A stretch of DNA of 64,000 nucleotides from Dioscorea cayenensis subsp. rotundata (Eukaryota > Streptophyta > Magnoliopsida > Dioscoreales > Dioscoreaceae): positions 21,526,419-21,590,418 of the forward strand of contig NC_052480.1 in the NCBI RefSeq assembly GCF_009730915.1, in the 5' to 3' direction. The notes below the pieces were generated by a model. That model was not told the DNA's origin. It worked only from the letters and a program-made list of their open reading frames with translations, and searched no databases. The translations under genes and the position numbers were made by a program. Positions 1 to 12,180 of the stretch are shown one piece after another; the stretch's first letter is position 1, and each line of letters begins with the position of its first letter.

Positions 1-2021
1 TGTTATTTTTCTCGTGAAAATAACAATTGTCATTTTATTTCGCTAGAAATATGTAGACCATTCACTATTATTTGAAAATTATTGCCTGGCTGCCATTCAT
101 TCCTACTATTGTTTCTTTTGAAAATATTTTTCTAATTATTTTTATGCCATTATTTATGTAATTTTGGCGTAATAAAATAATTTTTTCTATGTATATTTAC
201 CTTTTTAAAGATGGTTTGGATAAATAGAAAATAGAACATTATGAAAAGAAAAGAAAAAAGTAAAGATGTGCAATGAATCAATGGTTGTCCTTTCATTTAC
301 TTGCAGTTTTATTATTTTCTTGTTCTTTAGAAATTTTCATTTTAATATTTACTCCCATTTGCTTGTCCATTTTCAAAGTTCTTTTCTTTTATCGATTTTC
401 CCTCACTACAGAGAAAGCCAAGATTGAAGAGAAGCAAACTCATGAAACTTTGAACACCTTTTACTTTGAGTAACATGTCTTATTTACATGATAGTCAAGG
501 TAAGCAGATTCAATGATGTAGACATTAGTTTTGAGGAAGTTGAACATACTCATAAACATGATTATTAGCTTATCATTTAAGTCTGGTTCATTGAGTTTAA
601 TAAAGTATATCAAGTCAAAGAACTTGATGGTACTGTATTGGACAATTGAAAGCAATATAAAACGGAATCTTCGAGGTCATTGTGTTATTCTTGTGGAGGT
701 TTTGTGACCATGTTCTATGAATGCAAACAAGTTGGACATTGTGTCTACGTTTTGAGCATTGGTTTAGGGTTCTCCATTTGGTTCTCGTTTAAAAAATTTT
801 AAATTAATTCAAATCCATATATTTTTATTTTTTTACTAATAAATTATAAATCTTTGAAATTGTGGACTACAATTATTTTAAAGTTTATGATTCCGAACTC
901 CAAAGTATGATAATGTTTGGGCCATTCCAGCTTCATATATTTTTTCCCCTCTATAATCATATTTAAAAAAAAATTCTTCATTAATATTGTCAAGTATAAT
1001 TTAAATTTCTTTTAACATTGCATAAACAATCATGAGGATCCTCATAGAGAACATAGCTGCTGCCAGAAATGATGCTTGTTTTTAAAAACAAATTATATTT
1101 TTTTCATGTTGTTATATCTATAGTGCTTAGTCATTTTACTAAAAACACATTTCTATTTTGTTTGGTTTTACAAATATAAGGACCAATACTGATGTTGAAA
1201 GCCAATCAATGCTTTACAATTCTTTGTTCAGAATAACATTCGAATAAAAGATTATAATAATTATTATTCTGTAATTATTATAAGTTTGTTAAATAAGTTT
1301 TCATATTTGGTATAAGCGTGCACGCGCACACAGATATATATGGCAAGTTTTTGTCAATTTGTAGTTGTTTGGAACAAAGATGGTCTATATATGAATGTAT
1401 GTTTTCTTTGTTCATTCATTGTTTTTAATGCAAATTATCATATGCATGATTATATTTGCCTTATTTATTTCCTTTCCTGATCATTGAATAGAACAAGCAT
1501 TCCCTTGGGTGTATACGAATTGTGTTTGTGAAATATTTGCAAGGATCTTGTATTGTGAAGCAAGAAGGCATGTTTGGTGGGTCAAGCAATTGAAATCAAA
1601 TATTTCCGAGTGAGAAACTACTTGGAGGTAAAATGGATAATCTTGTATTGCTATTTTTATAAAATGACATCTAATTAAGTTTTGGGGTTGCAAACAAGAT
1701 CAAAATGCATGCTCATTAGTCAATTCCATGGCTTGTCATCTGGAATAAATCATGTAGAATTGATTAGTGTAATGGGAAGTTTAATTAACATTTTCTAAAC
1801 AAAGGAATCATGTAGACTGTCATCAAAGTTTTTTTTAACATTATTAGTAAACTATTTAACAATAAATCTTTCCTATTATAACATTACTTTAATAATAGTT
1901 TTCACTAATAAGTATTGGGATATAGAAATAAAATATATGTAAACACTAATATTATAAATCATTCTTTATTTTATTTTTTTTTAATTCTCACAAGTAATTC
2001 AAATCTACTGTTATTATTTCA
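1..2021. other. AT-rich stretch, no gene recognised
   Basis: I see no supported gene here. Short open frames exist (for example a hydrophobic 66-codon frame at 273-473) but they lack family resemblance and codon structure. Around 680-760 the plus strand can be read as cysteine-rich (CYSCGG, then YECKQVGH), faintly like a decayed gag zinc knuckle, but key cysteines are absent. The 5' end of the CACTA element that follows should lie here or further left, yet I find neither a CACTA terminal repeat nor copies of the subterminal motif seen at its 3' end. Confidence 0.6.
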
Positions 2022-2040
2022 GTGTTAATTCTTCAACCTA

Positions 2041-5000
2041 TGGATAAAACGTGGATAAACCTTACATCAAGAGCAAGTGAAGAGTATATAAATGGGGTCA
2101 CCAATTTCTTAGATTTTGCCTTTGCCAAATTATTTGAAGATGGTAAAATTTGGTGTCCTTGTGTTAAATGTGTGAACACATATAGGGTGTCCAGAATAGA
2201 AGCATTTGATCGCATTATTTGTGATGGCTTTCTTAAAGGATATGTTCGATGGATTTTTCATGGGGAAACCACGGAAGTAGCTACTTCTAATGTTATAAGT
2301 AATGAAAAAGAAATAGTGTTTGACAATGATATTCATGAGTTATTGCATGATATGATGACCGAAGAAGATATGAATGCTGATGTCCATAATATGCAATCAA
2401 AAGACAGTCACTGGGGCCAACATTATTCTCACATAATTCATAGTGACAATTTTTATAGCTTGCTTAAAGATGCTGAGGTGGAATTATATATGGGTTGCAA
2501 GAATTTCACAAAATTTTCTTTTGCTATCTATTTGCTCCACATTATATGTTTTAATGGGTGGACCAACAAATCCTTCAATGCATTACTAGAGCTGCTGAAA
2601 CTTGTTCTACTAGAAGGTATTACATTGCCAAGGTCGTATTAAGAAATGACAAAGATGATTTCTGCGTTAGGTTTGGGTTATGAAAAAATTCATGCTTGTC
2701 CCAATGATTGCATACTATTTTGGAAGGAGAATGCAAATGAAGACAAATGCACAAAATGTGGAGCTTCAAGATGGAAAGAGAGCTTGAATGATGGAAAAAG
2801 TGATTCTGAAGATGCTTTCACAAAAAAGAAAAAGAAAGCTGCCAAAATATTACGATGGTTTCCTCTTATTCCAAGATTGCAAAGGTTATTTATGTCTTCA
2901 AAAACTGCTTCTCTAATGACTTGGCATGAACATGAACGTAGCAAAGATGGATGCCAAAGACATCCCGCAGATTCTCAAGCTTGGAAAGAATTAGATTCTC
3001 GATATCCTCAATTCTCCTCTGATCCTCGTAATGTTCGAGTTGGGATTAGCTTCGATGGTTTTCAATCCATTCAAAAACTATGACTATTGTTCACAGATGC
3101 TTGGCCTCATATCTTGATACCTTATAATTTACCTTTTATGGATGTGTATGAAAGCAAATCAAACTTTATTCTTTTCCTTGCTTTATTCCTGGTCCAAAAG
3201 GACCTGGAAACAATATAGATGTATACTTGCAACCGTTGATTGAAGAGTTGCAAGTGCTTTGGGAAGTTGGTATGGAGACTTTTGATGCAGCCACAAATCA
3301 AACTTTTCAGTTACGTGCAGCAGTTATTTGGACAATCAATGACTTTCCTGCATATGCTAATTTGTCTGGATGGAGTACTAAAGGAGAGTATGCATGTCCC
3401 TCTTGTGGATATGATACCAATTCTAAGTGGTTAAAACATAGTAGAAAACATTGTTACATGGGCCATCGTAGATGGTTGAAACCTAACCATAGGTTTCGTA
3501 ATGATAAACTTTCTTTTGATGGGACACAAGAATTTAGAAATGCTCCATCACCATCATCCGGCATTGAAGTGTTGAGACAAGTGGAAGATATGAATGGTAG
3601 CAAAGATGGACCTTGGAAAAAGAAGAGCATCTTTTTCACATTGCCTTATTGGAAACATCTTCTATTGCGTCATAATCTTGATGTCATGCACATAGAAAAA
3701 AATGTATGTGATAACATCTTTGGCACATTGATTGGACAAGATGGGAAATCAAAGGACACTTATAAGTCCAGACTTGATCTTGTTGAAATGGGTATCAGGA
3801 GTGTTCTTCATCCCAAAACTCGTCCTGACACTAATATTCAATATTTACCACAAGCTTCCTATCAGATGAGTTTGGAAGAAAAAAATACTTTTTTGAAGAT
3901 TCTCAAGGAAATGAGAACTCCAGATGAATATTCTTCTAATATCTCACGTTATGTGCAACTTAAACAACGGAAGCTCATAGGACTGAAAAGTTATGATTGC
4001 CATTTATTAATGCAAGAATTTCTTCCCATAGCAATATGATGTTCTTTACCTGAAAAGGTGTGCTCAGTTCTAATTGACTTGTCCAATTTTTTTAAAGACC
4101 TTTGCTCTAAGGTTCTTCAAGAAAGTGACTTTGATTTGCTTGAGTATCGAGCTGCTTCAACTTTATGTGAAATGGAGAAAATTTTTCCTCCATCTTTTTT
4201 TACCATAATGGTACATTTGGTTATTCATTTAGCAAATGAAGCAAGACTTGCTGGTCCAATCATATATCGGTGGATGTATCCTGTTGAGAGGTATATGTTG
4301 CATTCTAAATATTTATTTTAAATACCTAACTTTCAATTTTATATTTAGTACATATATTTATATTTGAATTTATATTTGACTAGGTTTCTTCTTACGCTTA
4401 AGACATATGTGCGTAATAGAGCTAGTCCAGAGGGTTCAATTGCAGAAGGCTATTTAGCTAATGAATGTTTAACTTTTGCTTCACGATATCTAGTGGGGAC
4501 TGAAACTAGCTTCAATCAATCAATTAGAAATGAAGAAGATCGAAATGTTGCTATTGATGAAGAAGTATCCATTTTTGCAAATGTTGGAAGACCGTTGGGA
4601 AGGAAAAAAAATAAAGGCTTTAGTAGTAACAAGCGTAAGAGGGTCTCACGTATTACACTTGACAACCAAACTTTGGTGCAAGCACATCGTTATGTGTTGT
4701 TCAATTCTGATGTAGTTGCTCCATTTTTACGGTAAGATTAATTCATTATATAAATTTTTATGCGTGCTAAATTATATTAGTTGAAATTCATTTATTTAGT
4801 ATGTTTAATTTTGTATTTAGGAAGCATGAGCAATTTATTAAGAGGCGCAATCGCTCCCCACGTCTTTCGCCTTATGAGATACAAAAGTTGCAAAGTGAAA
4901 CATTTCATGATTGGTTTCATGATCATGTAATTATAACTTCATGTTTGGATTACTTATAATATTTTTAAGTTATAGCATTATTTTAATTAATTATGTATGA

Positions 5001-5707
5001 TATTACATAGGTTACACAATTGGAGCAACAAGGAAATGCAAATATCACCGATGAACTTAGACTACTTGCTCGTGGTCCAATGGATACGGCAAGGAGATAC
5101 ACTGGATACATTGTTAATGGTTTTAGATTTCACACCAAAGCTCGTGAAAGATTGTTGAGAACTCAAAATAGTGGGGGTTGTTGTTACAGCTAAGATGATG
5201 AGTTATGCAAGTTCAAGGGATGCACGACCTATTGAAGGAGAAATTAACTATTATGGGGCTTTAACTGACATCATTCAACTAAACTACAGTGGTAGATTCA
5301 AGGTTGTTTTATTTAAATGTGATTGGATCGATCCAAATAGAGGTTTGAAGAAAGATAAATTTGGTTTTACTGTTGTGAATTTTTCACATCTTGCTCATAG
5401 TGGAACTAATTTGGTTGATGATCCTTTTGTTTTTGCATCACAAGCTAAGAAGGTCTTTTATGTTCAAGATGAAAAGAATAAAGATTGGCTTATTGTCAAG
5501 CATGCAAAACTTAGGGACATATATGATATAGGTGGTGGATCATCCTTTGATAGGGGTCAAGGGAGTGCAGAAGTACAAGTTGATGACTCACATGACACTA
5601 CAAAATGGATTCGAAATGAAGTTGATGGAGTGGAGGTCACACAAGAGATGGAAACGGCACATGAAGAAGAACAAGCTCTTTATGAACATAATGAGGACCT
5701 TTTTTAG
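2041..5707 (+). pseudogene. TNP2-type CACTA transposase pseudogene
   Basis: Encodes the cut-and-paste transposase of CACTA elements. In order: the Transpos_assoc domain from MDKTWINL (about 2041-2270, with a CPCVKC cysteine pair), the Transposase_21 catalytic region (2440-4030; GYEKIHACPNDC, then LRHNLDVMHIEKNVCDNI at about 3660), DUF4218 (4060-4500; FPPSFFTIMVHLV, then SIAEGYLANECLTFA) and DUF4216 (5160-5500; GEINYYGALTDII). Introns are visible near 4290-4380, 4735-4820 and 4927-5010. Lesions: an in-frame stop at 2640 within the SYYEAKK-like motif, a stop at about 3081, frame loss between 3085 and 3227, a stop at 4037, and one extra G in the G run at about 5172-5176 before VVVTA. The family normally makes one long multi-exon protein, so this copy is inactive. 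Family identity is firm; exon edges are approximate. Confidence 0.9.
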
Positions 5708-5965
5708 ATCTATTTTATGATTTAATCTCGTGTTATAGATGTTGATTGTAGAACCAAGTTTGTTCATTTTATTTTGTTGATGTGACTATGTGGGTATGAA
5801 GTTTAATTTGTGTGTTTGAATTTAATTATATTTTGATTATATTGGTAATACATGTACTTAAAGAGCATATAAAGGTAAATTATTTATTTTCCTTTAACTA
5901 AGATTTATTGAGGCATTTTTTATGAGGAAATGAATTATCATGTTAATTTTTTTTATTTCAAATAA

Positions 5966-8442
5966 ATGGGAAAGCGTAAACAGGTTGAATATCACTAAGG
6001 CAAAATCGCACTTTCGACTTCTCAACAACAATCCGAATCAAGCTCATTATCTGAACAACAATCTGTGTTTTTAGGAACTGAGCTTTTACCAAATGAACAC
6101 TCGACAACAATTTGAACAACCATCAACTTCTTGTATAAATTCTAACGCATTAGTTAATGTATTTTCATTTTCTTATATTTAACTATGACTTAATTTTGTG
6201 TTATTCTTTTATGCAGGTAATGCTAAGCCAAAAAAAGTTCGAGGTCCTACACGTATGGCTGACATTTGGGATTTGAATAATGAAGAACGAGTTATTGTCA
6301 AGTTAAACGATCAATGTATACCAGTTGGAGAAGAAGCTACTAAATTAACTCGATTTATTGGTAGTATGATTTAAATGCCGAACTTTGAACCTATTACTTA
6401 CACAACTTGACATGAGTTCCCAGATTCTACAAAAGAAGAAATATGAAAAGTAATTGAGGTATTAAATCTTATTATGTTGAAGATAATTTTTTTAATTGAC
6501 TTCAATATATTAACATTCAACTAATACTTTTTTTCTTATTTTTTTCTTAAAATTTTAGACCAAATTCACATTTGAGTTGTTTCATTCACATGAGAATGAT
6601 GAGCCTTTAAATGAAAATACAACTCAAATGGTTAAGAGTTTGATAGTGTCTGATATGAGTACTAAGTGGAGGCAATGGAAGAATTTTTTGAAGTCCAAAT
6701 ATTATGATGAACACAAGATAGTAGAGGAAATGGCTGCAAAGATTGATGATCCTCATGTAGACAAACAACAATTTTTGGTAATTACTACTTATTGGTTGAC
6801 TGACAAAGCGAAGGTATATCTATATATTTTACATTATATTGTTTTGATAATCAAAATATAATGATATATTATGTTATACTCAATATATTAAAAACTTGTA
6901 TAGGAACAAAGTGAGACAAATAGAACAAATCATTCAAAATCTGATGAACCCCATTGTGCAGGAACAAGATCATTCCCTACTATTATTCAAACTGTGGTAC
7001 AAATTTACAATTTTTATTGAATTTTGATTAATGTTATGGATTTTGGGAAATTGAGTTTGTTTCATCTACTTAAATAAAGTAATTTTGTAGACTAAAGAAT
7101 CTAATGCAATTCCACCATCACGTGCTGAAATGTATATACGCACTTATACCCGTAAAGATGGAAGTGTTGTGAATGAAAAGGCAACTTCTGTTTTGGTATT
7201 TATTTAACTTTATGATATTTTTTATTAATGGTTGTTTTTTCTAATAACTTGACACTTACACTACATTCAATGGTTTGTAGAATTATGGATGGCAAGGAAA
7301 TAGAGGTTCTAGTATTTTTTTTTTTTTATTTTATGTTTTTGATTTATATTGTAGGAACTTATGAAGAAAGGATTAAGTGAAAATAATTCACAAGATCCTA
7401 AAAGGTGTTCATGGAAAAATGATGTGTATTCACAAGTTAAAGGACTAGAGAAAAGAGGGCCTATTTGTTGTATGGGAACAATTTCTACTTCATCAAGCAA
7501 ATCTGGTCCTTCATGATCTCAAATCATATATCATAATGAAGTACAAGGTTTGAAGGCTGAGGTTTAAGGATTGAAGGAAGCTTTAACTACTGTGATTTCA
7601 TTATTTCAAAAACAATTTCCTAATGAGAACGTGGAGGTCCTAAACGCTGTTACTCGCATAGTCAATGGAGAGGTATGTGATACTATGTATATTTAGTTAT
7701 ATATATAAATTAGAGTAGCAAATTTTTTGTTAGTCACACAATGATCTATATTAAAGAAGAAAAAGGGGGTGTTAAATACATTTATTTTTCCTTATTAGCA
7801 TATATAAGTTTTTTTCATCTTTTGTTTTGATTGTTGTATATTAATTATTTTATTTTGGTTTGTTGTAGGATTTTGATGGTATTGTTGGTAATTTTTAATG
7901 GTCTTTGATATTTATCATTGTTTTTAAATACATTTATTTTCCCTTATTGTCATATATAAGTTTTCTTCATTTTTTGTTTTGATGGTTGCATATTTAATTA
8001 TTTTATTTTGATTTTTTGTAGGATTTTGATGGTATTGTTAGCAATTTTTTAATGGTCTTTGATATTTATCATTGTTTTTAATCTTTACAAGTCTATTACT
8101 AGCTTGCAAGTCATTTTAGCTATTGTTGTGTAAGCAATTTTAACTTCTATTTTACATAATTTGTAGATTCCTGATGCTTCTAGTGCTCAACAAACGCCGC
8201 GTGGGAATAATCATTCTATGAATCAAGTCATCAAGCAAATCCAAATGCATCGAGTAAGCTTTTATTGTCTCCAAATAAAAATAAGGCATGACATGCTGTA
8301 TATTATTTTACTTATAGTTTTTCTATATTATTTATCTTATTATTTTAAGTTTTTATATTAGTTTTTTATTGTTGCATACATCTTATTAATTGTAATTTTT
8401 TTTTTAAATTGCTTCTTGTAGGTGATGCCGTTTAGAAGATAA
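5966..8442 (+). pseudogene. CACTA second gene, Transposase_24 (TNPA-like) family
   Basis: The accessory DNA-binding protein gene of the CACTA element, placed after TNP2 as usual. The start MGKRKQ at 5966 opens a Q/S-rich leader interrupted by a stop ten codons in. The conserved block begins after an acceptor at about 6214: RGPTRMADIWDLNNEERVIV, then on the next exon KFTFELFHSHENDEPLNENT (about 6562) and STKWRQWKNFLKSKYYDE. Further short exons follow at about 6903-6998, 7091-7195, 7353-7670 and 8167-8254, and the last encodes VMPFRR and a stop at 8442. A stop at 6372 and a TAA at 7567 break the frame. The exon series with AG acceptors and GT donors is clear, but exact splicing is inferred by eye. 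Promoter-side signals were not recognised. Confidence 0.75.
7774..8082 (+). repeat. Tandem duplication of about 152 bp inside the CACTA second gene
   Basis: Two adjacent copies start at 7774 and 7926 with the phrase aaatacatttatttt and end near ttgatatttatcattgtttttaa. Each carries the same putative mini-exon after a TTGTAG acceptor, reading DFDGIVGN or DFDGIVSN. The copies differ by scattered substitutions and small indels. Confidence 0.85.
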
Positions 8443-8739
8443 CATTGGTTCTACGTGGGAAAATTCAATTCGCTTTATTTGGTTGTTAGACAATAAATGA
8501 AAGTAGTTTATCTTTGTGTTAGATTTGGAATTGAGGCAAGAACTCTTGGTTGTAAAGATTGAATGGTAGTTTATTTTTGGACATGTACCTTCTAAATATA
8601 TGTTTGTGATGATGTAATGGTTTTTCTTTTTTATTTTTAGTGGAATGTTTTTGTGTTTTTTAGTGGCATTGATTGTTTTAATTTATGTAAATTAATTTAA
8701 TTGTGTTTGAGTTATTAAACTATTCATAATATATTTCCA

Positions 8740-9427
8740 AGGGTAACAATAATAGCTTTATTGACAGATTAATTATTAAGATAAAAAGTTTTACCGACGG
8801 TATAGTCATTGCTAAAGCTAAACATGTCTTTTTGAATATACATCTATTGCAACGGATGTTGTAGTCATTGATAAATCAAATGACTTATTCCAACAAATGT
8901 TGCAACTGTTGTTATACGTCTATGCTTATGAGATATTTATTGACGGTAAAAAATGTTGGAATATACATTTTATCATTGGTATAAGGTAAATAAATATGAG
9001 ATACTTTACCAATGGTGAGACTAATAGTTACAGTTATATTCCGTTGGTAAATCCCATAAACCTTTTCCAATAGAAGCTATAACTGTTTGTATAGATGTAT
9101 GTGCACAAGACTTTTACTAATTATAAAAAAATTGTTGGAATAAGTGTTTTTATTGTTGGTATAGGGTAAGCAATCTGATGGTGCTATCTCAACAGTATGA
9201 CCAATAGTTACAATCATATTCCATTGGTAAAACTAATAAATCTATTCCAACAAACGCTATATCCGTTGGTATAGGTCTATACCTACAAGGCTTTTACCGA
9301 CGGTAAAATAAGTGTTGGAATAGGTATTTTTACTGTTGTGTAGGGTTTTGGGACCTTTACCAACGGATTTTTTTTACTTTTACCAATGTATTTTACACCG
9401 TCACTATATGGCAATTTATTTGTAGTT
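8740..9427 (+). repeat. CACTA 3' subterminal repeat array and terminus
   Basis: Short motifs such as ttaccgacggta, ttccaacaaa(t/c)g and ccgttggta recur many times in both orientations. Such arrays are the binding sites of the TNPA-type protein in CACTA elements. The array ends at the putative terminus at 9414-9427. No gene is seen here. Confidence 0.75.
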
Positions 9428-9887
9428 GTTTGTTATTCTATGTCTTGATTGTTGAATTGTGTTTATCATTTTGGGTTATTTTGTAGCATGCCTTTGTAAG
9501 TTAATTTATTTAGATCTATATATGCATGTTGTAACCTTGGACTTGTTGTGAACCTGCAACCTTGATGTGTTATAATTCTAATTATCTTTTTTCTCTTTTG
9601 TAAGCTGGTTCATGTAACCTTTTTGTTAGTCTTTATTTGGGTTTAAATGCTTGAAAGCAGGAGATTTTAGAAGTGTTCTTAAGATCTTAATAATTTCTTA
9701 ATACCTGATTTTCTGAAAATTTCTAGACTTTAATTGCTTTATTATGTTTATTATTTTTTGTATCAGCATAACATCTGGACTTAGTTGATGCATACACTTG
9801 TGTAAGCATGTTTTGTTTAGTGGATTTGTCTAACTATATGTATTTTTGTAAACTTGAACCTGTAATCTTGCCCTCTTAATCTTATTT

Positions 9888-9941
<54 letters not shown>

Positions 9942-10439
9942 GTAAGCAGGGTGTATATAATTAGATAAAAATGTATATTTATACTGTTGTAAGCATGCAT
10001 GGCAACCTGTAAACGTGTTTGTCTTTAGTTTAGTTACGTTATATTCATGTGTTTTTATTTCAACATGCATGAGTTGTTTTAAAACTTTAGTTGGCCATGA
10101 GATTTGTGTGAACCTTGTTATTAAGCTGGCTTTGATCATGTTTAACTGTTGTGTAATTAGCATACTACCTCTGACTTTGAATAGATTGGTGTGTATTGTT
10201 TGATAGCTTTTTTATAAATTCATGCATAAGTGTTCTTTTGAGAATAAGTGTGTTGGACTGTATCTTTCTTGCGATAGTTTGTATCTCTGATAATTGTGTT
10301 AATTCCTGCAAGTTGTTTTGGTTGTTGTTAGATTAATCCATTATAACCTTGAGCTATGTTTAGTTGAGGGTTCTAGATTTAACCTCAGTTTTGCAATTTG
10401 CTAAGTATAGCTTATTTTGTTGGGTTAGATTTCTGTAGT
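9428..10439. other. Gene-free AT-rich sequence, possible 5' part of an LTR
   Basis: No coding sequence is recognised. The words tgtaagc and gtaacctt/gtgaacctt recur loosely. It may be the upstream part of the LTR whose end is at 11392. A candidate left border is the 5-bp word taagc at 9601-9605 followed by TG, which matches taagc just after 11392. However, the sequence left of 9601 does not continue the AZG reading frame that the LTR interrupts, so the match may be chance. Confidence 0.35.
9891..9938. repeat. (TA)n microsatellite
   Basis: Forty-eight bases of uninterrupted TA dinucleotide repeat. Confidence 0.95.
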
Positions 10440-11392
10440 GAGTCTTAGTTTGTGGGACTTGGTAAATCCAACCTTGTAGCTCCGAGTCAGGTAGGCTCTC
10501 GCACCCATAAAATTCGGTATTTCTGACATTTATTATTTATTTAATTATTTCATTATTTTGTTATTTGATTTATTTATTGATTTACTTGTTACTTATTGTA
10601 GTTATTTATTTACTTTATTTTCTGCATTATTTCTTTGGTATTTTCTCTGTATATATTCTAAAGTTCTACGGATTTAGTACATCTCAATTCCTGGCTTGCC
10701 CAGCTAGGAGGAGTAAGTCCTAGCCATGTGCACATGTTTTCTGTAGTAGCGCTACCCCCGACTGCGGTCGAAGATCCAGTTTCAACTATTGATATTCTAT
10801 TCTGTTCTGTTCCGACTTCACAGTCGATGATCCAGCCTCGTGCTGTTGATTTTTGTTATTAGTCAGGGAGATGTACATGTCTGTTTTCTGCGTATTTTTT
10901 GTATTTCAGATTATTTCTATATTCTAAGCATTTTCTGTATTTTTGTATGAATTATTATATTTATTCTGCAATATCTGCATTATTTGTTATTTCTGCTATC
11001 CTACTGGGCCCTTGTGGCTCATACACTCTGTGATTTCTGTTCTCGCAAGAGAGATTAAGCTTAGGATCGGGGGTGAGTCTTGGAGTCGTATTTCTTGCTT
11101 TGGTAGTATCTTTGTAGTGAACTTCCTTGTGTGAGTAAGACTTGTATCCTGTCTATATATTTTGGTCTGTAAACTGCTTATGTGGTGCTGTATTCAGTAG
11201 GACTATTAAAGATCATACATGTATTAACTCTGTGTTGTTAATCTATTTGTAGTTTTGTGTTAATGTTCTTGTTTTGCTTGTTAGGGTTGACGCTGACCAG
11301 GTCAAATCTGAGGTCTTGCACCCAGTGGGGCCCAGTCCCATTGGATGTGGCCGGTCTATCAACGGGCCCAGCTATGGGGCTGGGGCATGACA
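10440..11392 (+). repeat. LTR 3' part, same family as the left part of the solo LTR at 45946
   Basis: The plus strand is clearly homologous to the reverse complement of about 45946-46900. Shared landmarks are the block around ctaggaggagtaagtcctag (10703), the cgacttcacagtcga block (about 10812), the segment around caggtcaaatctgaggtctt (11299) and the terminus ggggctggggcatgaca. The terminus TGACA at 11388-11392 corresponds to the TGTCA edge of the solo LTR. GC content rises locally between 11280 and 11392. No PBS follows the end, so this looks like a solo or truncated LTR. Confidence 0.75.
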
Positions 11393-12180
11393 TAAGCTAT
11401 GGAATATGTTAACAGCATTAATATCAACGTCATGAACGCCGATATAGCTTCTCTCATGTCCTCCCAATCAATCTCCACCGCAAACTTCATCATCAAAACT
11501 CGGACGAGCACCAGCAGCGGTCCCACAACCCTTGCCAGAATTAACTCCAGCAACAACATGAAAAAGAAAGACAACATGAAGTAACTAGCCACAATGATCG
11601 CCATCAACCTAGTCCGGCCACCTTCTCTGATCCCAGTGTACAACTCGATAAGCGCCGTCACCGGTGAAGTGCCACGTAGTGAGCTAGTGATGATGGCTCT
11701 AGCCTCAGACATGAACACGAAATACTGGCCTTCGAAGTGGCCGTTGTCGTCAACTAAGCAGGTGAAGCGAGACATGGAGTTGAGAGTTTCGGTGGTGTCA
11801 AGGATGTCGATGTAAAGAAAGGTGAGAAGAGCTTCCCAGAAGTAACCACAGGAGATGCCGGAGAAGCTGAGAGTGCCGGAGGTGGATTGGATCTTGTAAA
11901 CGTCAATAACATTTTTGAAGTAGTTGAAGGAGTAGTTGCCGGATTGGGAAGGCAATGATGGAGGTGTGCGGAACCAAGAGACGGCCGTGATGAAGACGAT
12001 GTTGTAAATCATGGCGTCGCCGCCCTTGATGTTTTTGATAAGACAGTAGGCAATGATGAGGAAGCCGACGACGGCGAGCCAGAAGGTGGGACTAAGCATC
12101 TTGTGAAGGCAGAGGATGGGGCTGGAGAAGGTGGTGCAGTTGAGGAAGGTGAGGACAGGGCGAGGGAGATATGTTACCAT
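11393..12180 (-). pseudogene. AZG-type adenine/guanine permease fragment
   Basis: The minus strand is open from ATG at 12180 and resembles the middle of plant AZG (azaguanine-resistant, NCS2-related) purine permeases, multi-span plasma-membrane proton symporters. Recognisable blocks are [81 protein letters not shown] and [16 protein letters not shown] proteins are about 550-600 residues; about 260 remain, with N- and C-terminal portions missing. Family resemblance ends at IAY, exactly where LTR sequence starts (11392), and the LTR supplies the last codons of the open frame (to 11359). Conserved positions have drifted: ESSTG is now ELYTG, and the WAVGPPL-like motif reads RVVGPLL. There is no internal stop or frameshift. 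The fragment is distinctly GC-richer than its surroundings. AZG genes are usually intronless, so lack of introns does not prove retroposition. Confidence 0.8.

Larger units (their letters stand above)
2022..9427 (+). mobile_element. CACTA (En/Spm-like) DNA transposon, decayed
   Basis: A two-gene CACTA element: a TNP2-type transposase gene (2041-5707), then a Transposase_24/TNPA-like gene (5966-8442), then about 680 bp of 3' subterminal repeats. The 3' terminus is probably TTTATTTGTAGTTG at 9414-9427, a corrupted form of the usual TTTCTTGTAGTG end. The left boundary given is only the start of recognisable coding sequence; the 5' terminal repeat was not found, so the element may be 5'-truncated or start left of the window. 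Both genes carry inactivating lesions, so it would not be autonomous. Confidence 0.85.

Noticed and set aside
273..473. 66-residue hydrophobic open frame
   Set aside because: Chance frame in AT-rich DNA; no homologous copy in the window and no gene structure.
680..760. Cysteine-rich stretch like a gag zinc knuckle
   Set aside because: The CX2CX4HX4C spacing is not met and no gag-pol sequence adjoins it.
8740..9427. CRISPR-like or satellite array
   Set aside because: The repeated words lie in both orientations with irregular spacing, as in CACTA subterminal regions.
10015..11134. Short plus-strand frames at 10015-10203 and 10943-11134
   Set aside because: They lie within LTR-like sequence and lack similarity to any protein.
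9601..11392. Complete solo LTR with taagc target duplication
   Set aside because: The 5-bp match exists and TG follows it, but the left flank does not continue the AZG frame and the start differs from related LTRs, so I did not call borders.
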